Shown: positions 1-4,728, counted from the first letter of the stretch. The stretch is 7,884 nucleotides of DNA from Nitrososphaerota archaeon (GCA_027314685.1 DAHVAI010000405.1:1-7884), one strand, 5' to 3'. The notes: generated from the letters alone by a model not told the origin. A program made the numbers and translations.

Positions 1-276
1 TTTGGAAAGAATGGTAAGAAAGCTCTCGATTCTATAGTGTTGAATGAAACATTTCAAAGTGCAGATTTGGCTTCGCCGGAAGATTTGGTAAAGTTCTACG
101 AGGAATACATGGATCGATTGCAAAATATACTCGGGAACAAAGTTGCAAAAGTTATAGCGTTCAATTGCTTTAAACTGGGGAAAAATTCGCAGTGTGAAGA
201 TTGCCCCATTGCAAGAAACAGAAATCACTCTCAAAGAGCCTTTAGGCCTAGGACTGACTCTGTATCTAACTGCTAG
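1..276 (+). CDS. Small conserved cysteine-containing protein, 3' end (5' end outside window)
   Basis: The frame is open from base 1 and ends at TAG 274-276, giving the last 91 residues of a protein that begins to the left of the window. A GTG at 37-39 could be taken as a start. However, the frame upstream of it encodes FGKNGKKALDSI, which matches FGENGSKFLNSI in the minus-strand gene at 2446-2856, so the true start is further left. The shared core is NETF, then YEEYxDRxxNILGxKVxKVI, followed by cysteines. Here these are an isolated Cys near FNCF and a CEDCP motif, suggesting metal or redox chemistry, but no ligand set is proven. I do not recognise the family and assign no function. The stop lies inside a strong inverted repeat. 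Confidence 0.7.
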   Translation, partial: FGKNGKKALDSIVLNETFQSADLASPEDLVKFYEEYMDRLQNILGNKVAKVIAFNCFKLGKNSQCEDCPIARNRNHSQRAFRPRTDSVSNC

Positions 277-293
277 TGACGTTTGTCACTAGC
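272..293 (+). terminator. Perfect 9-bp inverted repeat at the end of the first gene
   Basis: GCTAGTGAC (272-280) and GTCACTAGC (285-293) are perfect inverted copies around a 4-nt GTTT loop. The repeat includes the stop codon of the preceding gene and is followed by an A/T-rich stretch with only a short T run. It could act as a hairpin that ends or stabilises the transcript, or as a protein-binding dyad. The half-site TCACTAGC recurs at 2946-2953 upstream of the paralogous gene. Confidence 0.45.
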
Positions 294-365
294 CATTTGT
301 TTCAAAATAATGAGAAACTTTACTAAAAAGTTCAGCCGTGCCACAATTTCCCAAATCAACAGGAA

Positions 366-725
366 TTGCTGCACGCATTTCGACATCTCCTCTGCCGTTC
401 ACTACCTCATCAGCCACTTAGTCCGGCGCCTAATGACACTTGGAGTTTGAACGCGAGTATCCCATCGATGATGATCATGATTAACCTAGGAGGATCGTAT
501 GTGAACGTGGTGTTCGCTCTTTTCTCCAACGGAACTTTCAACGTGAGCGATGATAAGGGAAATAGCTTCGGCTGGACTATTGCCAGATTGCCTCACGGAA
601 CTGTGTCTACATCTCTCGTTTCAAACTCAACTGAGGCGATTCAGAGCTATTCAGTTCTTTCTGCTTCGAGCCTATCAGTTGCAAACATGAGCATCACTTA
701 TCGTCTAGAGTATCAATCATGCTAG
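366..725 (+). CDS. Fragment of a probable secreted, N-glycosylated protein
   Basis: The TTG-started frame gives 119 residues. From about residue 19 onward it looks like real extracellular protein: an S/P-rich linker, then alternating hydrophobic beta-like stretches. There are six N-X-S/T sequons in roughly 97 residues (NDT, NAS, NGT, NVS, NST, NMS). There is no signal peptide or membrane anchor, and residues 1-18 look non-native. The adjacent frame (about 314-418) encodes another S/T/P-rich stretch ending TTSSAT, which would run into SPAPNDTW if one base near 419 were removed. I therefore suspect a 5'-truncated, frameshifted remnant of a larger surface protein rather than an intact gene. No SD motif or TATA box is seen close upstream. 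The function is unknown. Confidence 0.4.
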   Translation: MLHAFRHLLCRSLPHQPLSPAPNDTWSLNASIPSMMIMINLGGSYVNVVFALFSNGTFNVSDDKGNSFGWTIARLPHGTVSTSLVSNSTEAIQSYSVLSASSLSVANMSITYRLEYQSC

Positions 726-848
726 CCTTCAGGAGTTGAAATTTCGATCCTGATTCTCCGAACATTAGTCGAATCGCTTTGCGGAGGACTACTGTAAAGG
801 AAAAAGCAGAAAACGTCCGTTTCCCCCTCTTCGGCAGCGTCCTATTGA

Positions 849-859
849 TGTTTAAAAGG
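849..859 (+). promoter_or_regulatory. Archaeal TATA box upstream of the hicBA region
   Basis: TGTTTAAAAGG contains a strong TTTAAAA element (851-857) in otherwise gene-free sequence (726-997). The expected start site, 25-28 bases downstream, falls at about 880-883, exactly where a GTG micro-ORF begins. The element may drive that short ORF as a leaderless transcript and read on into hicBA. A weaker A/T-rich element lies at 925-937 (ATTATAGATA). Apart from these I see nothing clear in 726-997. Confidence 0.45.
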
Positions 860-882
860 GGCTTAAGTAGAGTTGTGCGACC

Positions 883-939
883 GTGAGGCAGTCCTTAGAG
901 GCCAAAATCAAGAACTTGGAAAAGTATTATAGATATTGA
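883..939 (+). CDS. Possible 18-residue leaderless ORF or truncated gene start
   Basis: GTG 883-885 to TGA 937-939 encodes an 18-residue charged, helix-prone peptide rich in K, E and Y (it ends LEKYYRY). It sits at the position where transcription from the TTTAAAA box at 851 should start. It resembles the N-terminal helix of a longer protein cut short by the TGA rather than a complete protein. Alternatives are a regulatory leader peptide or chance. No homologue is recognised. Confidence 0.22.
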   Translation: MRQSLEAKIKNLEKYYRY

Positions 940-997
940 ATCCATAATTGTCTTTAGAGCTCAATAAAGTCCAAAAAGTGAATTGAAATTGAAGAGT

Positions 998-1090
998 ATG
1001 AGCGACACAAGGAAATTCGAAGGAAAAGTAACTTACGAGATGTTCCACTCTTCGTCAATGATTCCCATTCATGCTGTAAAATCTCAATGA
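998..1090 (+). CDS. 30-codon ORF in frame with hicB, separated by one TGA
   Basis: ATG 998-1000 opens a frame that stops at TGA 1088-1090 and resumes with the hicB GTG at 1091, in the same reading frame with no gap. The peptide begins MSDTRKFEGK and is not recognised. It may be a leader ORF coupled to hicB, an N-terminal extension lost by a nonsense mutation, or chance. A purine stretch GAAGAG precedes the ATG, but too closely for a standard ribosome-binding site. Confidence 0.25.
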   Translation: MSDTRKFEGKVTYEMFHSSSMIPIHAVKSQ

Positions 1091-1312
1091 GTGCTTGTCG
1101 CAGCAATTATACCTCGATTAGTTCATGTTGTCCTTAAGAGAGAAGAAGAGGGTGGTTTTTCGGCATTTTCTCCAGATGTAAAGGGAGCCCGAACCCAAGG
1201 AGAGAGCGAGGATGAAACATTGGATAACATGAAGGAAGCAATTAAGATGGTCAAAGAAACTCGCAACGATTATACTCCGTTCGAAATGAGATACGAAATT
1301 TCCGATGAGTAG
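1091..1312 (+). CDS. hicB: HicB-family antitoxin (short form)
   Basis: This 73-residue protein matches the HicB antitoxin fold, a partial RNase H-like domain that binds and neutralises HicA. The visible signature is a beta strand VHVVLK, then EEGGFSAFSPDVKGARTQGES (residues 19-39), corresponding to the family pattern of GG-hydrophobic-P-x-x-x-G-x-x-T-x-G. It is followed by the helix DETLDNMKEAIKMV (residues 41-54). No C-terminal helix-turn-helix or ribbon-helix-helix domain is present, as in the short HicB form, so autoregulation would need other contacts. The start is GTG immediately after an in-frame TGA; no other start lies close. It precedes hicA, the reverse of the more common hicA-hicB order, and its TAG abuts the hicA ATG with no spacing, which suggests coupled translation. 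Confidence 0.8.
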   Translation: MLVAAIIPRLVHVVLKREEEGGFSAFSPDVKGARTQGESEDETLDNMKEAIKMVKETRNDYTPFEMRYEISDE

Positions 1313-1543
1313 ATGTCCAAGCTTCCTGCTGACATCTCTCCTAGGGATCTAGTTAAAGTGCTACAGAAGAAGGGGTTCCATTTCTCTAGAGAGGGACAAA
1401 AGCACACAATATTCGAAAAGGGAGACGGAGCAGACAAGATAGTGATTTCAGTTCCAAGGCACGGCCCATTAAAAAGAGGTTTATTGCATGGCATCCTCGA
1501 AGACGCAGCAATAACTGTAGAAGAGTTTAACCACTTGCGGTAG
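1313..1543 (+). CDS. hicA: HicA-family mRNA interferase toxin
   Basis: This 76-residue protein has the HicA dsRBD-like layout: LPADISPRDLVKVLQKKGF (residues 4-22), a strand with REGQKHTIF (26-34), then VISVPRHG (44-51), KRGLLHGILEDA (54-65) and the closing helix ITVEEFNHL (67-75). In the family the strand reads G-S-H-h-I-F and the first His is catalytic for mRNA cleavage. Here it aligns as Q-K-H31-T-I-F, so the catalytic His is kept although the preceding G-S is changed. The length is typical of an intact toxin. It starts on ATG directly after the hicB stop. The two form a type II toxin-antitoxin pair, acting in the cytoplasm on translated mRNA according to family knowledge. Confidence 0.85.
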   Translation: MSKLPADISPRDLVKVLQKKGFHFSREGQKHTIFEKGDGADKIVISVPRHGPLKRGLLHGILEDAAITVEEFNHLR

Positions 1544-1556
1544 ATGTGAAAAGTAT

Positions 1557-2051
1557 TTGTCGCTAGCTCTGCCCTTTGACCCAAATTACACGACATACGA
1601 TTTTGAAGTGATTAGAGAAGAGTGGAACGACTACGAACTCCCAGATGCTACTCGTCTAAAGGCCAAGCTCGTGCTCACAAAAATATTGAGGCGACGAACA
1701 ACTCCTCCAAGTATGTATGAGATACTAGGCGTTCCAGTCATTGTTACCAATAGTGACCCTCAACGTCGTCGTGCACCTAACCCACTAACACCACAAGAAA
1801 CGATGTCACTTGGCACACCAGGGCCTAGCGATATGAAGATCCCTGTCGAAGTAGCGGTAAGTAGCGAAAGATGGAATCAGTACCGAATAACCCAGACGGA
1901 TGAAGTACTGCGGGTGAAATTGATTCTGATTGATGTTTATCGCATTCCGGACCATTTTGATGATATCGGTGAGCAAATGTACCACGTGACAACAGGTAAC
2001 ATTGTCGCCCCTCTCCCTCAAAGAGACAGAAGTCAACGGCTGATCCCTTAG
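1557..2051 (+). CDS. Unrecognised protein with internal duplication, downstream of hicBA
   Basis: The frame runs from TTG 1557 to TAG 2049-2051 (164 residues). TTG is the only plausible start because no ATG or GTG lies between the upstream in-frame stop and the first conserved block. The gene begins 13 bases after hicA on the same strand, so it may be the third member of that operon. Two halves repeat one unit: residues 21-45 (EEWNDYELPDATRLKAKLVLTK and on) align with 104-129, sharing W, N, Y, L/I, K, L, V/I, L and R with a single-residue gap. An R/P-rich linker (about 66-92) joins them. There is no signal peptide, membrane segment or catalytic motif. I do not recognise the family; a beta-rich binding module is a guess. 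Confidence 0.6.
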   Translation: MSLALPFDPNYTTYDFEVIREEWNDYELPDATRLKAKLVLTKILRRRTTPPSMYEILGVPVIVTNSDPQRRRAPNPLTPQETMSLGTPGPSDMKIPVEVAVSSERWNQYRITQTDEVLRVKLILIDVYRIPDHFDDIGEQMYHVTTGNIVAPLPQRDRSQRLIP

Positions 2052-2057
2052 ATTATT

Positions 2058-2093
2058 CTACAATCAGGGCGATCTGACCTCTCTAGATTGTAG
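2058..2093. terminator. Inverted repeat between convergent coding stretches
   Basis: CTACAATC (2058-2065) and GATTGTAG (2086-2093) form an 8-bp perfect stem around a 20-nt loop, with a further AGG/CCT pairing inside it. The repeat starts 7 bases after the plus-strand stop at 2051 and ends 2 bases before the stop of the minus-strand remnant at 2095-2097, with T-rich sequence following on the plus side. A bidirectional terminator is the simplest reading. Confidence 0.4.
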
Positions 2094-2094
2094 T

Positions 2095-2262
2095 CTATTT
2101 AGACTTTGAAAGCATCTGTTCAATATCATCTAATCTTTCGAAATTTAGTCCAGCTTCTCGACTTAACAAAACCGATTTGGCAAAACCTGTAGGATCAAAC
2201 GATAATTTTGTGTAAATTTTGCGAACATCATCTCAATTGCACTTGTCAATGCACGATACCAT
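2095..2262 (-). pseudogene. Decayed coding remnant with in-frame TGA
   Basis: On the minus strand, ATG 2262-2260 runs to TAG 2097-2095, interrupted once by TGA at 2235-2233. The 45 codons after the TGA give a protein-like sequence: DDVRKIYTKL, then a stretch containing FDPTGFAKSV, and finally ERLDDIEQMLSKSK. It has the helical charge pattern of a protein C-terminus and is unlike chance translation of AT-rich DNA. Before the TGA are two Cys (SCIDKCN). Further upstream on the same strand (2263-2400) protein-like stretches switch frames between stops. This suggests the degraded 3' part of a gene. No family is recognised. Chance cannot be excluded for an ORF this short. Confidence 0.3.
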
Positions 2263-2445
2263 CACTCACACTGACCAAGGCCGCAAGAGAGCCCATTGAC
2301 GCGGAAACTCACTCGCCGAAGTATTCCACTTTGTGCACTGATTGTAACCATCACGTAACCTGGAAAATAAAACCCTGACCATTAGCCCGAAATTTGAATA
2401 GAGTGATGATTGCTGGAAATTTTCAAAGACATGGTCCTGGAAAGG
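2263..2445. other. Gene-free stretch between remnant and minus-strand gene
   Basis: I see no intact gene, promoter or RNA here. Minus-strand translation gives short protein-like pieces, such as YVMVTISAQSGILRR, broken by stops and frame changes. This fits continuation of the decayed gene seen at 2095-2262. Confidence 0.3.
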
Positions 2446-2856
2446 TCATGATTGAGCGTGTATCAACTTCGCTAGGGCTCTTTCATAAAGCGGACAATAG
2501 GCGCGTTCCATCTCTTTGCAAGTCTGAAACTGAATCACCTTAACCACTTTATCGCCCAGAATGTTCGTCGCCCGGTCCAGGTATTCCTCATAAATCTTCC
2601 AAACATCATTCATCGTGAAGATCTGAATCTCTGGAAACGTCTCATTCATGATGATTGAATTTAGAAATTTACTACCATTTTCTCCGAATATTATTCGAAG
2701 CGCAGTGCCCAGACAAACTGGAAAGAGCGCTTGCTGGCAGGCCTTGAGCATTTCTGCAGGGTTTCGCACTGTCGAAGCGATTACCATGTTTCTATCAATA
2801 TTGGGCGTTATCAAAAGTGAAATATCTTGTGAATTTGCAATCAGATTGAGAGTCAC
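2446..2856 (-). CDS. Small conserved cysteine-containing protein (complete paralogue of the gene at 1-276)
   Basis: GTG 2856-2854 to TGA 2448-2446 gives 136 residues. The C-terminal half aligns with the partial protein at 1-276: ALRIIFGENGSKFLNSI, NETF, then IYEEYLDRATNILGDKVVKVI and a cysteine segment FQTCKEMERAYCP. The N-terminal half (strand-rich LISLL-type start, then NPAEMLKACQQALFPVCLG) is visible only in this copy. There are four Cys in all, with TC(K) and YCP near the end; the CEDCP pair of the other copy is reduced to one Cys. There is no membrane segment. A TATATAAA box about 40 bases upstream gives a leader of about 15 nt and supports the GTG start. Function is unknown; a small regulatory or ligand-sensing domain is possible but unproven. 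Confidence 0.7.
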   Translation of the reverse strand: MTLNLIANSQDISLLITPNIDRNMVIASTVRNPAEMLKACQQALFPVCLGTALRIIFGENGSKFLNSIIMNETFPEIQIFTMNDVWKIYEEYLDRATNILGDKVVKVIQFQTCKEMERAYCPLYERALAKLIHAQS

Positions 2857-2891
2857 AATGATAGTTGATTTAAATTCAAACCAACATCGCG

Positions 2892-2899
2892 TTTATATA
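2892..2899. promoter_or_regulatory. TATA element likely firing in both directions
   Basis: On the minus strand this reads TATATAAA in the context GCCTATATAAACG, a strong archaeal TATA box whose start site would fall near 2870, just ahead of the GTG at 2856. On the plus strand the same element reads TTTATATA, placing a start near 2920, exactly at the first base of the hairpin that opens the candidate RNA. Tandem 9-bp copies of ATAGCGCGC (2912-2920, 2921-2929) follow. Confidence 0.6.
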
Positions 2900-2919
2900 G
2901 GCAGAACGACCATAGCGCG

Positions 2920-3050
2920 CATAGCGCGCAAGCGCTATGACGTCATCACTAGCTGTCTCAGCTAGATCTCGCTGGGAGGATAACTGACAACTCCAGAAAT
3001 GGAGTCGCGCAACCGCAAGGACGCGAGGAAGCCTCTCAGCACTTTCTCTT
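2920..3050 (+). ncRNA. Candidate structured non-coding RNA with three GNRA hairpins and a three-way junction
   Basis: Four consecutive structures can be folded by eye. H1 is CATAGCGC, GCAA loop, GCGCTATG (2920-2939), 8 perfect pairs. H2 is CTAGCTG, TCT, CAGCTAG (2949-2965), 7 pairs. A closing stem pairs GCTGGGAGG (2971-2979) with CCTCTCAGC (3032-3040), 9 pairs including one G-U wobble. Inside it lie H3, ACTCCA-GAAA-TGGAGT (2990-3005), and H4, CGCG with inner CC-GCAA-GG then CGCG (3006-3025), making a three-way junction. The GNRA loops and the G-U pair exist only on the plus strand, which fixes orientation. A TATA element at 2892-2899 predicts a start at 2920, and a pyrimidine-rich CTTTCTCTT tract (3042-3050) can end it. 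I do not match it to RNase P, SRP, 5S, box C/D or H/ACA RNA. No plus-strand gene follows closely, so a riboswitch is unlikely. Confidence 0.6.
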
Positions 3051-3062
3051 ATTGAATTAGAG

Positions 3063-3134
3063 TGGACCGGCCGGGAATTGAACCCGGGATCTCAGGGTTG
3101 ACAACCCTTTGCTTTACGTCTCAGCTACCGGCCC
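3063..3134 (-). tRNA. tRNA with GTC anticodon (Asp), atypical features
   Basis: The minus strand folds as a 72-nt cloverleaf. The acceptor stem GGGCCGG pairs with CCGGTCC (one G-U), followed by discriminator A at 3063 and no encoded CCA. The D stem is GCT/AGC. The anticodon loop TTGTCAA has GTC at 3102-3100. The T arm is CCGGG-TTCAATT-CCCGG with a standard TTCRA loop. The anticodon reads Asp codons. Oddities are a 7-nt D-loop without the usual G18-G19 pair, an A27-G43 mismatch, and A73, where Asp tRNAs normally carry G73. A TATA box upstream argues that it is transcribed. It may be a functional divergent tRNA or a decaying copy. Confidence 0.8.
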
Positions 3135-3170
3135 TCACGATGACTGTCATTCACTCTTCCGGAAATGGTC

Positions 3171-3182
3171 AATATATTTGAA
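3171..3182 (-). promoter_or_regulatory. TATA box of the tRNA gene
   Basis: On the minus strand TTCAAATATATT lies about 37-48 bases before the mature tRNA 5' end at 3134. This predicts a start about 10-15 nt ahead of the tRNA, with the short 5' leader removed by RNase P. The placement is typical of archaeal tRNA genes. Confidence 0.5.
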
Positions 3183-3437
3183 TTCCATGCCATTATCCCT
3201 TCGTCAACGTGAAAGGAAAACGAGGATTAAGAAAACACCACTACCGCTACTCGCAAAATACTTGGTTAATCTGGTTGGGGCTACTCTAACCAGTCTTGAC
3301 ATCGAGTAATCTATAACCGCAAATTGCACTGTTCCGACACATTTTGCTTTAGAAATGGAAATTTCGCCACGCGTCAATTTTCTCAAATTTCATATACAAA
3401 CTGACAAGATTTGAAAAATGAATCTGCCGATTGGGCT
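3183..3437. other. Gene-free stretch between tRNA and CBS gene
   Basis: Short frames exist on both strands, including a 60-codon TTG-started minus-strand frame (3386-3204) with a hydrophobic end. None has a convincing start signal, family match or composition, so I call no gene here. A TGTATATG element on the minus strand near 3391-3400 could be a promoter, but has nothing clear to drive. Confidence 0.35.
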
Positions 3438-3450
3438 CATATACTTTTTA
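3438..3450 (+). promoter_or_regulatory. TATA box of the CBS-domain gene
   Basis: CATATACTTTTTA is a TATA-like element about 40-50 bases before the TTG/GTG start at 3488-3493, predicting a leader of roughly 15-25 nt. A GAGAG purine motif at 3474-3478 lies about 10 bases before the start and could serve as a weak ribosome-binding site. Confidence 0.4.
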
Positions 3451-3487
3451 TGGTGGAGTACCTTCACACAACTGAGAGTATAGTATA

Positions 3488-3913
3488 TTGGTGCTCTACG
3501 CCAAGGACATAGTTGAAAGAGACTTCATTTCTCTGTCTCCGGATACGAATTCACTCGATGCTGCCAAGTTGATGAAGGAAAAGCATCACGGCTTTGTGAT
3601 AGTAGTCCATAATGACAAGCCAATTGGCATTACGACAGAATGGGATTTTGTGTCAAAAATAGTTGCGCTAGAAAAGGACCCTGCGCAAGTCAAGTTGACC
3701 GAAGTTATGAGCCATAACGTGTTTACTGTGAAAGCCGGTGATGGTATCGATTACGTGTCAAAGCTCATGGCCGAAAGAGGAATCAGAAGAGTCCTTGTTC
3801 TAGACGGAGAAAAACTTCTCGGCGTGATAACCTCAAAGACAGTACTATCAAGGCTTGAGGACTACATCAACAGCGTGTCGGCACAGATTGCTAGGCTCAA
3901 CTCACCGATGTGA
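3488..3913 (+). CDS. Two-CBS-domain protein
   Basis: The 141-residue protein is made of a pair of CBS domains forming one Bateman module, with no other domain. CBS1 covers about residues 5-62: MKEKHHGFVIVV, then DKPIGITTEWDFVSKI. CBS2 covers about 69-129: VMSHNVFTVKAGDGIDYVSKLM, then RRVLVLDGEKLLGVITSKTVL. A short amphipathic helix closes the protein. Bateman modules bind adenosine nucleotides and usually regulate a partner protein, but a stand-alone version gives no clue to the partner. The start is either TTG 3488 or the adjacent GTG 3491, which differ by one residue; no ATG is available. It is a single-gene unit, convergent with the PAC2 gene 62 bases downstream. Confidence 0.88.
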   Translation: MVLYAKDIVERDFISLSPDTNSLDAAKLMKEKHHGFVIVVHNDKPIGITTEWDFVSKIVALEKDPAQVKLTEVMSHNVFTVKAGDGIDYVSKLMAERGIRRVLVLDGEKLLGVITSKTVLSRLEDYINSVSAQIARLNSPM

Positions 3914-3975
3914 ATTTCTGCGGAAGAGTCAAACTGAATCAATCCTGGCGTTCAAGTATTACGAAGTTGCTTTAA

Positions 3976-4719
3976 TCAACCGTATAGTCTTTTGTCTCTA
4001 TCTTGAGCTGTTTCGTTGACTTTTGAATATTGATCGGCAAGCTTTCGTAATTGATCATCTAATCGCTGAGCGCTCTTCGCCAACTCGTCTGTTTCTATCT
4101 TTAGACCATAAACTGCATTCACTGCATTTATGATTGATAACGCAGCACCAGGGTCAGGCAATTCTAGAGAGACTGGAGTCAAAAGCGAGAGTCCGGTCAT
4201 TCGACGGGTCAGACACTGATTCAGTATGCTTCCACCTACGCCACTTATCAATGCGGACTCCATAGGAGAAATTCCTTTGGCCTTCAAAGATTCACTCCTT
4301 TGTTCGTCCGCGACAAAAACCGCTTCTCTTTCCTCTGGAATGCCTTCAACCCCAACTCCTTCTAGTACTACGATCTCTCTCGCACGAATGCGCTCTAACC
4401 AATCAAGCAAAACAGATGAGATCTCATAAAGCCCTTTGAGATCGATGGGCATTTCGCATAGCATCACAACGATTTTCCCAGAACTATCGCTGTAAATTCT
4501 GAAGGGGTGCCGGAGCTTTGCACCAATGTAAACTGCGACGGGAGGGATATGTTGAGACTTTACATGTGCTATCTCATGCATGTTGAGTTTCTCAATTATG
4601 TATCCTGCCGCTACAGGTCCAATTAATCCGGGACCCAAAAAGCCTCCGAATACTATGGGTTGATCGTACTTGACTTTTTCGAATTCAACTACGGCTGTCT
4701 CAAAGAGGTCAGAAGACAT
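3976..4719 (-). CDS. PAC2-family proteasome assembly chaperone (PbaB-like)
   Basis: The 247-residue protein carries the PAC2 fold: FGGFLGPGLIGPVAAGYIIEKL (about residues 24-45), then a PPVAVY...LRHPFRIYSD block (59-78). Further on are a nucleoside-phosphorylase-like core with VVLEGVGVEGIPEE (117-130) and GVGGSILNQCL (160-170), and the region around SLELPDPGAALSIINAVNAVYGL. A C-terminal coiled-coil helix (about 208-240) follows. It ends in L-Y-G, a hydrophobic-Tyr-X (HbYX) tail that in archaeal PbaB and proteasomal ATPases inserts into pockets between 20S alpha subunits. A role in assembling or activating the 20S proteasome is therefore likely. The start ATG is backed by an AGGAG motif 9 bases upstream. 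It is divergent from the helicase gene. Confidence 0.88.
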   Translation of the reverse strand: MSSDLFETAVVEFEKVKYDQPIVFGGFLGPGLIGPVAAGYIIEKLNMHEIAHVKSQHIPPVAVYIGAKLRHPFRIYSDSSGKIVVMLCEMPIDLKGLYEISSVLLDWLERIRAREIVVLEGVGVEGIPEEREAVFVADEQRSESLKAKGISPMESALISGVGGSILNQCLTRRMTGLSLLTPVSLELPDPGAALSIINAVNAVYGLKIETDELAKSAQRLDDQLRKLADQYSKVNETAQDRDKRLYG

Positions 4720-4728
4720 GTGCTTCGG

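Noticed and set aside
2940..2965. Box C/D guide RNA on the minus strand (CTGA then GTGATGA)
   Set aside because: The order and spacing look like an internal D'-C' pair, but no outer box C or box D lies at usable distance, and the motifs fall inside palindromes explained by other structure.
2648..2965. 105-codon plus-strand frame
   Set aside because: It is largely the antisense of the 2446-2856 gene and then runs through its promoter and the structured RNA.
2971..3040. Hammerhead ribozyme or c-di-GMP riboswitch
   Set aside because: CTGACAA and GNRA loops hint at these, but the hammerhead core GAAA and cleavage triplet are misplaced. The riboswitch consensus is not met and no plus-strand gene follows closely.
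3063..3134. tRNA-Val (GAC) on the plus strand
   Set aside because: The anticodon arm is nearly self-complementary so both readings exist, but the T-loop TTCAATT and the acceptor 5' end are correct only on the minus strand, where the anticodon is GTC.
3204..3386. 60-codon minus-strand frame
   Set aside because: There is no convincing start signal, domain or composition; it is best explained as chance in an intergenic stretch.
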